DNA from: Pseudomonadota bacterium
Lineage (GTDB): Bacteria; Pseudomonadota; Gammaproteobacteria; Steroidobacterales; Steroidobacteraceae
Length of the DNA: 26,394 nucleotides
NCBI GenBank assembly: GCA_021850555.1
Contig: JAJZLX010000086.1
Coordinates: 1-26,394, forward strand
Direction: 5' to 3'
Part shown: one piece after another, positions 7,095-14,055 of the stretch
Position numbering within the stretch: the stretch's first letter is position 1
How the letters are laid out: each line of letters starts with the position of its first letter
The notes under the pieces: generated by a model
Told to the model about the DNA's origin: nothing
Seen by the model: the letters and a program-made list of their open reading frames with translations, nothing else
Databases searched by the model: none
Position numbers and translations under genes: made by a program

Positions 7095-8411
7095 CTACCG
7101 CGAGGCCGCCAGGATGAGTCGCGCGCCGGCGGGCCCGTTGCGCGGTGTTACCGCAATCGTGCTTCCGGGGCACTCGTCCGATGGCTTCGGCGGCGCACTC
7201 GCCGCCCGTTGGCCCTTAACGATCGCCTGCAGGAGTGTGGACCATATGCGACCGGACTGCGCGCATCTGCTGCCGAACTCGAACAGCGAGTTCATGTTGG
7301 CGAACTTGAAGTCCAGAGAGCCGCCGTAGCGGAACGTCGCCGGCAGGTACGTGAAGCGAAACCGCATGTCGTTTCGGCGGGCGAATTCCGCCGACTCTTC
7401 GAGCGCCCGCCGCGACGCACTCATGGATGCCGCCGCCACGCTGCGCAGGAGAACCGCCATGGGTTTCATCGGCGTCGTCGTTGGATACGCGTTCAGCCGC
7501 CCGTTCACGATGACGTATACATGCGCTCCACGGAAGGCGGAGACGCGGATCCGCAATGCCTCCGCGATTTCCGAGGCGATGAAGAACGGCAGCGTCGTTC
7601 CTCCATCCACCTGCATCTCGTCATAGGATCTTCCACCGCCGGTAACGTGCATGAGCACGGGCGGGAATATCCCGGGAATGCTCGCGGAGGCGACCAGCAC
7701 CTTGCAGAACAGCCGGTGCGCGTCCGCCCCGCCACGCTCCGCGATCGCGCCCATGTTCCAGATCACCGACTGCTCCTTGTCGAGGTCGGTCGTCGCCACG
7801 AGCAGCAGCCGCCCCTGCCTCGCCCGCGCCGCCACCGCGGCGACCAGCCGTTGCGTGCAGAACCGGCTCACCAGTTCCTCGAGCGGGCGGCCTCGGTACA
7901 GTCCGGGAACGAAGAGGAACCCGAGGCCGCGCGGCTGCAGCAGGTCATGCTCCCGGTTGCCATCGAACGCCTCTTTGAGCTGCCGATCCCACTTCGGTCC
8001 GAGGAACGCGAATGGAGCCAACAGCGCGCCGGCGCTCACCCCCGTGACCACCTGGAATGCGGGGCGCCTCCCCGACTTCTGCAGTCCGTAGAGCACGCCG
8101 GCGCCGAAGGCCCCGGCCGCGCCACCGCCCGAGAGCGCCAGGATGCGCAACGGGCCGCCGTTGGCCGCCGCATCGGCCGCCCGCACGTTCGCGCTGAGAT
8201 GTGTCAACACGTAGGCGCCGTCGATGCTCAAGAATCGTATGTCCGGCCTGAACCCGACCGGCGCGACCCGGTCGATCAGCAACGGCGGCGCCGGCCGCCG
8301 CGGGATGCTCACACACGCACTCAGCAGCGCCATCAGAATCAACAGCGAGCCAAGTGCCCTGCCGCCGCTGCGAACGGCGGATGTATCGGGCCTGGATTGA
8401 GTGTGAAGCAT
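7095..8411 (-). CDS. Patatin-like phospholipase, predicted lipoprotein
   Basis: A 438-residue protein with a lipoprotein signal: a hydrophobic stretch at 20-30 ending LLSAC, giving acylated Cys33. The patatin domain follows: glycine-rich oxyanion loop SGGGAAGAFGAG at 94-105, nucleophile elbow GVSAG with Ser126, and the dyad aspartate in VDGG (Asp269). All catalytic parts are present, so an active lipid acyl hydrolase tethered to a membrane facing the periplasm is likely. Residue 34 is Val, not the Asp that retains lipoproteins in the inner membrane of enterobacteria, so outer-membrane placement is plausible. GGGGA precedes the ATG at 8411. The gene is transcribed away from the MetA-type gene. 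The C-terminal 40 residues are Pro/Ala/Arg-rich and probably disordered. Confidence 0.92.
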   Translation of the reverse strand: MLHTQSRPDTSAVRSGGRALGSLLILMALLSACVSIPRRPAPPLLIDRVAPVGFRPDIRFLSIDGAYVLTHLSANVRAADAAANGGPLRILALSGGGAAGAFGAGVLYGLQKSGRRPAFQVVTGVSAGALLAPFAFLGPKWDRQLKEAFDGNREHDLLQPRGLGFLFVPGLYRGRPLEELVSRFCTQRLVAAVAARARQGRLLLVATTDLDKEQSVIWNMGAIAERGGADAHRLFCKVLVASASIPGIFPPVLMHVTGGGRSYDEMQVDGGTTLPFFIASEIAEALRIRVSAFRGAHVYVIVNGRLNAYPTTTPMKPMAVLLRSVAAASMSASRRALEESAEFARRNDMRFRFTYLPATFRYGGSLDFKFANMNSLFEFGSRCAQSGRIWSTLLQAIVKGQRAASAPPKPSDECPGSTIAVTPRNGPAGARLILAASR

Positions 8412-8711
8412 ACGGTTTCCCCGGGGGATTCCCTGAGTGGGGCGCGCGGCGCGCGTGCGTGCAAGCGGTGTGTGATGTCGAGGATATCACCGGCTTGCCA
8501 AGCGCGATCCGCCGTTTGAATGTTCCTGGCTGGGGCTTTTGATCGATCTCGGCTTCCGTTTGAGCCGCGCGACTGCGCTCAGGATCGGACAATTTCCGGA
8601 TGAAGGTGCAATCCCTCCCGCCCCTCGCCGGTTACCCTTGCTCGCGAGCTTGCCGGGGGCCTCAACCGGGGAAAGGCGCTCGCCTTCAACACGTTCCACG
8701 GGGATTCGACA
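8412..8711. other. Divergent promoter region between patatin and MetA-type genes
   Basis: This 300-base stretch separates two divergent genes and must hold both start regions. No coding frame stands out. It contains one clear dyad at 8461-8498. I could not assign convincing promoter hexamers. Confidence 0.5.
8461..8498. promoter_or_regulatory. Hairpin or operator dyad in divergent region
   Basis: GCAAGC-GGTG (8461-8470) pairs with CACC-g-GCTTGC (8488-8498), giving ten base pairs with one bulged G and a 17-base loop. An alternative smaller dyad, GTGAT/ATCAC, lies inside. It begins 50 bases from the patatin start codon, a suitable place for an operator or a leader hairpin. The role is inferred from position only. 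Confidence 0.35.
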
Positions 8712-9662
8712 ATGATCAGAAGAACGGTCACCTGCCTGCTTGCCGCCTCGCTTGCTCTCGCCTCACCGCTCATTGCGCATGCATCGACGGAGGAGCCGGC
8801 GGGAATCGACCTCGGCGGCTCGAGCTTCATGGACGGGTTCGGCAGGACCAGTCAGGGATTCGTCTATCAACAGTACCTTCTGGCGCAGCACTATGACTCC
8901 ATTGCCGGCCCCGACGGCCGCGAGCCGCCGATATTCCGGGGAACGGATCTCAAAGCGCTGGTTTCGTTGAATCAGCTCATCTACGTATCGCCCTATCACC
9001 TGCTCGGCGGCGCAGTTGGCGCCGAGGCCCTGCTGCCGATCGTGCACCTCGATGCGGGCTTTGCGCCGGACAGCCCGGTGAAGCTCACGGCGGACCGCGG
9101 CCCCGCGCTCGGCGATCTCACGTGGGGAGTATTCCTGCAGATGCCGCCCGTCACGTGGGATGGTCGGCCGGTTTTCGCCGAGCGCTTCGATTTCGACGTG
9201 ATCTCCCCGACCGGCCGATACGACCGCGCCGATGACATCAACCCGGGCTCCGGCTTCTGGTCGCTCAATCCCTACTGGGCCATGACCTTCCTGCCAACAT
9301 CGAGCACCGAGCTCTCGATCAGACTGAACTACCTGCACAATTTCAAGAACAGCGCTCCCGCGGGCGCAGCGCCGCCGTTTCGCGCCGGGGATGCCGCCTG
9401 GGCGAACTTCACCGCTTCCTACAAGGTTCTGCCTGACGTCAATTTGGGCGTGAACGGCTACTACTTTCGCCAGTTCCAGAATGACACAGCATCAGGCCGT
9501 ACCGTGCCGCACTCCGAGACGACCAATCTGTCGATCGGCCCGGGTCTGATGTATCAGGCTGATGCACGGAATGCGCTCTTCCTCAACGCCTACCTGCCGT
9601 TGATCGAGCGCAACACGCCTCATGGCTTTCGTCTCGTGGCGCGCTGGGTCCACGTCTTCTGA
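8712..9662 (+). CDS. MetA-type phenol-degradation outer membrane protein
   Basis: A 316-residue secreted protein. The signal peptide covers about residues 1-24 (hydrophobic core TCLLAASLALASPL, cleavage probably after AHA). The body has alternating hydrophobic strands with aromatic ends (LGGAVGAEALLPIV, SFDVISPTGRYDRADDINPGSGF type segments, WSLNPYWAMTFLP, LSIRLNYLHNF, LGVNGYYFRQF) and ends in RLVARWVHVF, a terminal aromatic beta-strand as in outer-membrane barrels. This is the pattern of the MetA-pathway phenol degradation / SphA-like family, thought to be barrels linked to uptake of aromatic compounds. The substrate is unknown. GGGGA precedes the ATG. Its divergent neighbour is an envelope lipase. 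Confidence 0.82.
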   Translation: MIRRTVTCLLAASLALASPLIAHASTEEPAGIDLGGSSFMDGFGRTSQGFVYQQYLLAQHYDSIAGPDGREPPIFRGTDLKALVSLNQLIYVSPYHLLGGAVGAEALLPIVHLDAGFAPDSPVKLTADRGPALGDLTWGVFLQMPPVTWDGRPVFAERFDFDVISPTGRYDRADDINPGSGFWSLNPYWAMTFLPTSSTELSIRLNYLHNFKNSAPAGAAPPFRAGDAAWANFTASYKVLPDVNLGVNGYYFRQFQNDTASGRTVPHSETTNLSIGPGLMYQADARNALFLNAYLPLIERNTPHGFRLVARWVHVF

Positions 9663-9693
9663 GCACGGGCATTGCGCTGGGCTTTGCCGGCCG

Positions 9694-10662
9694 CTATTCC
9701 TGCGGCCGCAGCACGACACGGCCGGCGGCGCCGGAGGCAACCTTGAGGTAAGCCGCGCTTGCCTCACCCAGACCGCAGATCTCGGCAATGGGCGCCGCGC
9801 GGAACTCTCCCGTATTGAATCCCGGAGTGAGTGTGTCGAGCACCGCGGCCGATCCTGTGAGATCACGCTTCAGCGTATCTACGCCGAAGAGCCGGCTTTC
9901 GTTGTGATAGAAATCGGCCAGATCGAAGCTCACCTCGCGCTGACCGGTCGCGGCGATCTCGATCAGCCGCCCCCCGAGCGCGAGGCTGTTCACGGCGCTG
10001 CGGAACATGACTCCGCCGACCAGATCGAACACGACATCGGCGCCCCGGCCGCCGGTGGCGGCGCGCGTCTCGGCCGGCAGGTCCTCGGCTGCGATGATCA
10101 GCTTCTGCGCGATGGCGTGAATCGGCGCATCCGGGTGCGGTGCGTGTCGGTCGGCCCCGATCACGCGGCTGCCGAGGCGTCTGGCGATCTGTGCGGCGGC
10201 GCTGCCCACGCCGCCCCCGGCGCCGATCAGCAGCACGGTTTCCCCTGCCTTCAGGCCGGCTGCCTCGAGGCCGCACCAGGCCGCCACGTAATTGACGCCG
10301 ACCGACGCCGCCTGATCGAAGTCGAGAGCTTGCGGCTTGCGACGCAGGCTCGCGACCGGCACGGCAATCATCTCGGCATGAGAGCCGTCGCGCGTGAAGC
10401 CGCAGTCGCCGCCGGTTCCCCACACGGCGACGCCGAGCCATTCGCTCGGACCCGCCTCGACGATGCCGGCGTAGTCCCGGCCGGGAATGCGCGGCAGGGT
10501 CGTCTGTTTCATGGCGCCGGCGACGTTCTTGACGTCACTCGGGTTGATCGAAGCGGCGATCACCCGCACCACGGCCGTGGCTTCACCGGCGGCCGGCGCG
10601 GCGGTCTGCACCAGCTTCAGAACCGAGGGATCGCCGAAGCCTTCGAATCGTATCGCGCGCAT
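9694..10662 (-). CDS. Zinc-free quinone oxidoreductase type dehydrogenase (MDR)
   Basis: A 322-residue medium-chain dehydrogenase/reductase. The start MRAIRFEGFGDPSVLKL is typical of NADPH:quinone oxidoreductase-like enzymes. NPSDVKNVAG and PRIPGRDYAGIV form the catalytic-domain core, without the cysteine ligands of zinc alcohol dehydrogenases. The cofactor fold shows GAGGGVGSAAAQIA at about 147-160, and the family pattern GRGADVVFDLVGG follows. Such enzymes reduce quinones or alpha,beta-unsaturated carbonyls with NADPH; the real substrate is unknown. GAGGAGG stands seven bases before the ATG at 10662, so I reject the longer upstream frame to 10716. It converges with the MetA-type gene, with stops 31 bases apart. 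Confidence 0.9.
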   Translation of the reverse strand: MRAIRFEGFGDPSVLKLVQTAAPAAGEATAVVRVIAASINPSDVKNVAGAMKQTTLPRIPGRDYAGIVEAGPSEWLGVAVWGTGGDCGFTRDGSHAEMIAVPVASLRRKPQALDFDQAASVGVNYVAAWCGLEAAGLKAGETVLLIGAGGGVGSAAAQIARRLGSRVIGADRHAPHPDAPIHAIAQKLIIAAEDLPAETRAATGGRGADVVFDLVGGVMFRSAVNSLALGGRLIEIAATGQREVSFDLADFYHNESRLFGVDTLKRDLTGSAAVLDTLTPGFNTGEFRAAPIAEICGLGEASAAYLKVASGAAGRVVLRPQE

Positions 10663-10882
10663 GACATCCTCCTCGACGGTGTGATTGAAATCGGCAGCGG
10701 GAGCGGCCCGGTCCATGACAGAACGCCCAAGGCGCGCTGTGCCGGAGCAGCGCTCGCGGGCCCGCGGGAGTGTACGGCCTTTTTCCTCCCCTGCGTACGG
10801 ACTTCTCCGAACGGCTCGTATCCGCCCAGGAGCCTGACCGCGGATCCGGCCGGTGTAGGCGGCGCGCGAGCCGCTGCCTAGA

Positions 10883-10935
10883 TTGTCTTGTCACATTCTG
10901 CCGCACGAACCTTCAATTGCGTCGCAGTGTCCGCT
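10883..10935 (-). pseudogene. Vestigial coding tail of AraC paralogue 2
   Basis: These 53 untranslated bases align without gaps to positions 6281-6333, which encode the C-terminal tail of AraC paralogue 1; including the two bases next to it, 42 of 55 positions are identical by hand count. The stop of paralogue 2 (TAG, 10936-10938) stands exactly where paralogue 1 has GAG (Glu212). Reading through the stop would give a related peptide (S-x2-C-x-A-x-E pattern) for 14 residues before a TGA, which itself aligns to GGA in paralogue 1. Confidence 0.6.
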
Positions 10936-11715
10936 CTACGGAAGCAACGCGGCCTCCCGCTGTGCGTCCTCAGCATCGCTCGTCCCCGTGTCCCGCGACA
11001 TCCGCCCCGCCCGGCGCCAGACCGCAGGCGGCACGCCGACGAATTGCCTGAACTGTCGCGTCATGTGCGGTTGATCGGCGAAGCCGCAATCGAGCGCTAT
11101 GTCCGCAAGCGTTCTGTCGCCCGCCATCATCAATCCCTTGGCGAGCTCGATCCGCCGCCGTACAACGTAGCGGTACGGCGATTCGCCGAAAGTCGCCCTG
11201 AACGCGTGGAAGAAATAGCTCGTGCTGAGCTTGGTCACGGACGCCAAAGAGCTCATTCGGATGGTCTCGCGCACATGCGCATCTATGTACTCATCCACCC
11301 GATCCGCCTGCCATCGCGTGAGCCCGGCCGAGCGAAAACAGCGATCCGCGAGACTGGTCGCTTCCGCGCCGGTCCGCGTGCTCGAATGAATGAGCGCGGC
11401 GGCCTGCGCGAGCAGGTCTCGCACCCGCGTCTCCCCTTTCGGCAGCGCGTCCCTCGCCAACCGCAGAAGATCCAGGAGCACGGGGATCCACCCGCCTGCC
11501 CGCGTCGTACGAATCGGCCTGTCGAAAGCGGAGTCTTTCACCTTGCCCGTCAGTGCGGCCCTATGCACAGCCGATTCACCCTCGGATGGCGGATGTCGTC
11601 CTTCCATGACCGGCGCCGGCGCTCCCTGTCGAGGGTGCCCCTCAGCGTCCTGGGCCGACGGCCCATGAGGAGGAGTGCGCGGGTTCCTGAGGCGAGCATT
11701 CGAGCGTCGGCGCAT
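10936..11715 (-). CDS. AraC-family regulator, paralogue 2
   Basis: A 259-residue regulator with the AraC double helix-turn-helix at about 131-240 (LTRWQADRVDEYIDAH, SYFFHAFRATFGESPYRYV, DIALDCGFADQPHMTRQF). It is about 79% identical to the AraC gene at 6262-6969 over 149 residues. The DNA-recognition helices are nearly the same, so the two may bind overlapping sites. The first 50 residues are Arg/Pro-rich and differ from paralogue 1. I keep the ATG at 11715 because AGGAAG lies a few bases before it; a shorter start at 11607 has poorer support. It begins 35 bases after the pirin stop on the same strand, so it is probably in the pirin transcript. Compared with paralogue 1 its end is cut short by a TAG. 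Confidence 0.88.
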   Translation of the reverse strand: MRRRSNARLRNPRTPPHGPSAQDAEGHPRQGAPAPVMEGRHPPSEGESAVHRAALTGKVKDSAFDRPIRTTRAGGWIPVLLDLLRLARDALPKGETRVRDLLAQAAALIHSSTRTGAEATSLADRCFRSAGLTRWQADRVDEYIDAHVRETIRMSSLASVTKLSTSYFFHAFRATFGESPYRYVVRRRIELAKGLMMAGDRTLADIALDCGFADQPHMTRQFRQFVGVPPAVWRRAGRMSRDTGTSDAEDAQREAALLP

Positions 11716-11750
11716 GATGGTCTTCCTGGAAATTGAACCGGGCTCGGCCC

Positions 11751-12452
11751 TCAGCCGGGCAGATCAAACACGAGCAATTCGGCTGCCTGCCCGCCGGAGA
11801 GCTCGATGCTGCGCGCTTCGGTGACTTTCAGACCATCACCGGAGTGCAATTCGATCCCCGCCGCGCGCACCCGGCCGCGGGCCACGTGCACGTAGGCCTT
11901 GCGGCCGGGACCGAGCTGGAGGGCGGCGTGCTCATCGGCGTTGAAGAGCCCGGCATACACTCGCACGTCTTGATGCAGCGTGATGGAGCCGTCCGCGCCA
12001 TCCGAAGACGCGACGAGCTTCAAACGTCCACGCCGGACGGAGTCCGCGAAGTGCTTCTGCTCGTAGCTTGGCGGAATGCCCCGGGCGTCTGGGCGGATCC
12101 AGATCTGAAGAAAGTGCACCGGCTGGGTGACCGATGGATTCATCTCGCTGTGCAGCACCCCCGTGCCGGCACTCATGCGCTGAACGTCGCCCGGCACGAT
12201 GACCGAGCCGTTGCCCATCGAGTCACGGTGCTCCAGCTCGCCCTCGAGCACATAGCTCAGGATCTCCATGTCCCGATGGCCGTGCGTGCCGAAGCCTGCC
12301 GCGGGGGCGACCCGGTCCTCATTGATGACGCGCAGAACACCGAACTCGACGTGATCGGAGTCGTAATAGTCCGCGAACGAGAAGGTGTGGCGGGACTTCA
12401 GCCACCCGTGGTCCGCATAGCCACGCTCGCCGCTCTTTCTGATTTCCAGCAT
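11751..12452 (-). CDS. Pirin-family cupin protein
   Basis: A 233-residue pirin of the YhhW type. The N-terminal cupin holds the full metal set: His57 and His59 in GTHGHRDMEI, and His101 and Glu103 in VLHSEMNPS. The sequence HGWLKSRHTFSFADYY is a family hallmark. Bacterial relatives can cleave quercetin with oxygen, and others act as redox-linked regulators; which applies here is unknown. GGGAG lies seven bases before the ATG at 12452, so the longer frame running to 12620 across the LysR start is rejected. The gene is divergent from the LysR regulator and followed by AraC paralogue 2. Confidence 0.93.
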   Translation of the reverse strand: MLEIRKSGERGYADHGWLKSRHTFSFADYYDSDHVEFGVLRVINEDRVAPAAGFGTHGHRDMEILSYVLEGELEHRDSMGNGSVIVPGDVQRMSAGTGVLHSEMNPSVTQPVHFLQIWIRPDARGIPPSYEQKHFADSVRRGRLKLVASSDGADGSITLHQDVRVYAGLFNADEHAALQLGPGRKAYVHVARGRVRAAGIELHSGDGLKVTEARSIELSGGQAAELLVFDLPG

Positions 12453-12515
12453 CTGACGCTCCCGTAAATTTCGTACGGCGCGTATCCTATGATCTATAAA
12501 GTACGTGATACAGAC
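12453..12515. promoter_or_regulatory. Divergent pirin/LysR control region with nested inverted repeats
   Basis: This short AT-rich gap carries GTATC (12482-12486) facing GATAC (12507-12511) across 20 bases. A second pair, CGTAC (12472-12476) and GTACG (12501-12505), is partly nested with it. TATGAT at 12488-12493 is a good -10 candidate for the LysR gene. LysR proteins usually bind such dyads between themselves and a divergent target, so this is the expected operator. No match to a known operator is claimed. Confidence 0.4.
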
Positions 12516-13460
12516 ATGAAAACGAGAGAAATTCATCGAAAAAATCGAAGAACAAGAGCGGCGCCGGCCATCAAAACATCGCTGGATCAATGGGTTGCAT
12601 TGGCCGCACTGGTCGAGCACGGCAGCTACGAGGCGGCCGCCGAGGCCCTGGATCGCAGTCAGTCGGCCGTGAGCTATCAGATCTCGCGCCTGCAGCAGTC
12701 GCTGCGATGCCGGTTGCTGGAGATTCGCGGCCGGCGGGCCGTGTTGACGGTACAGGGCGAAGCCCTGCTCGAGCGGGCGCGGGGGCTTCTCGAGGAATGG
12801 CGATCCCTCGAGTCCTTCGCGCAGGCGCTCAAGCAGGGCAACGAGCCGATCTTGAGGATCGTCGCGGACAAGGCGTTTCCGCGGGCACGTCTTCTGCGTG
12901 TCCTCGGCGGGCTCAAGATTCGCTGTCCTTCAACCCAGGTCGAGCTCAGTGACGCCGTGCTGTCGGGAGCCGAAGAAGCAATTGCGGACGGCACCGCAGA
13001 CGTCGTAGTCACCGCACATATCCCCTCGGGCGTCCTCGGAGACTTTCTTTGCGAGACGGCCTTTGTCGCCGTCGCGAGCCCCTCCCATCCATTGCATGGC
13101 CTCGGCCGGCCAATCTCACAGCGGGATCTCGAGCGGCACCAGCAGGTGGTCTTGAGGGATTCCGGCACGCGCACGCCACGCAGTGAGGGCTATCTCGGCG
13201 CCAAGCTTCGATGGACGGTCGCGGGCTTCGATACATCGACGGCGATCGTAGAGGCCGGTCTTGCCTACGCGTGGTTGCCGAATGATTTGATCCGGACACG
13301 GCTCGCGGCGGGGAGTCTGAAGCTGCTGCCGCTCGAGGCGGGCGCGAGGCGCACAGTGCGACTCTACGTCGTGCTGGTTCGCGCCTCCCAGGCCGGTCCG
13401 GTCGCGCGGATCGCGGTGCAATTGTTCCGCCAATTTGCAGTCGGGGACATCGCCCAGTGA
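12516..13460 (+). CDS. LysR-family transcription regulator
   Basis: A 314-residue LysR-type regulator. The winged helix-turn-helix is at about 23-82 (SLDQWVALAALVEHGSYEAAAEALDRSQSAVS, given here as consecutive family blocks QWVALAALVEHGSY and AAEALDRSQSAVSYQISRL). The effector domain follows from about residue 95 (PILRIVADKAFP, then the SGVLGDFLCETAFVAV and GLAYAWLPNDLI blocks). Neither possible ATG has a ribosome site. I prefer 12516 because a -10-like TATGAT overlaps the upstream ATG at 12489. It is divergent from pirin and probably controls it and itself. The effector is unknown. Confidence 0.9.
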   Translation: MKTREIHRKNRRTRAAPAIKTSLDQWVALAALVEHGSYEAAAEALDRSQSAVSYQISRLQQSLRCRLLEIRGRRAVLTVQGEALLERARGLLEEWRSLESFAQALKQGNEPILRIVADKAFPRARLLRVLGGLKIRCPSTQVELSDAVLSGAEEAIADGTADVVVTAHIPSGVLGDFLCETAFVAVASPSHPLHGLGRPISQRDLERHQQVVLRDSGTRTPRSEGYLGAKLRWTVAGFDTSTAIVEAGLAYAWLPNDLIRTRLAAGSLKLLPLEAGARRTVRLYVVLVRASQAGPVARIAVQLFRQFAVGDIAQ

Positions 13461-14055
13461 CCGAAGCCGATGCGGCACCCCGGCACCCTCGTGGCAGCGG
13501 CGAGGCAGCAGGCGAAGCTGCCCCGATGCCTCACCCAATTGTCCGCATCCGAATGCCCGTTTGGATCCTCACGACACGCAACACCTGCGCTCATCGGTTG
13601 GAATATCCGGCACTCGTCGCGGCCCAGACCCCGCCTCGCGGATGGCGCCGCGAGGCGTGTGGGCGCCGAGGAGTTTCGCTCGCATCCTGCGAGCCCCTGC
13701 TTCTTGACGCGCCGGCTGCTGCGTGCGCCCACCTCGTGCGCTCGGAACGCCTCGCGCGCCGCTCGAGCCGGCGACTCCCCCTGCGGCGGCGCCGTTCCTT
13801 GCTGGACGCGACGATGGTATATTTCACACAACCTGATTGGCCCTGCGGTTCCCTTCGAAGGGTTTGCTGTCGCGCTCCGGCAGATGCGTGCTGACGGTCC
13901 CGTGCACATTGCGGGGGATTGACGCCCTGCAGCAGCTGATGCCGTAGTCGCCGAACCGGCGGCCGCCGAAATCAACGAATCACGGCGGCCGAAGGAGCAT
14001 ATGTTGTGCGACACCGTTTGCCGAAGCGCAGCGGCTGGACGCTGAGACTTCGCAG
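13461..14055. other. Long noncoding leader before the kinase gene
   Basis: This 595-base stretch lies between the LysR stop and the kinase start. Frames on both strands are Arg/Ala/Ser-rich translations without family features, so I call it noncoding. Two things stand out: an AT-rich TATATT at 13819-13824 with a weak TTCCTT 18 bases upstream, possibly the kinase promoter with a leader of about 230 bases, and a 12-base palindrome CCCTTCGAAGGG at 13851-13862 that could be a small hairpin or operator. Confidence 0.45.

Noticed and set aside
7077..8519. 480-codon open frame on the plus strand
   Set aside because: Antisense to the patatin-like gene, with Arg/His/Gln-rich content and no domain.
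8530..8548. Possible sigma-54 promoter for the MetA-type gene
   Set aside because: TGGCTGGGGCTTTTG has the TGGC element, but the -12 element is a poor match to TTGCA, and no sigma-54 activator is encoded nearby.
9689..9707. GGCCGC/GCGGCC inverted repeat as a terminator between convergent genes
   Set aside because: It lies mostly within the coding end of the oxidoreductase, has no T-run, and such GC repeats arise easily in this composition.
9622..10881. 419-codon open frame on the plus strand
   Set aside because: Antisense to the quinone oxidoreductase type gene, whose cofactor motif is clear on the other strand.
13461..14055. Overlapping frames on both strands before the kinase
   Set aside because: All are Arg/Ala/Ser-rich with no good ribosome site or family likeness, and they conflict with one another; treated as noncoding.
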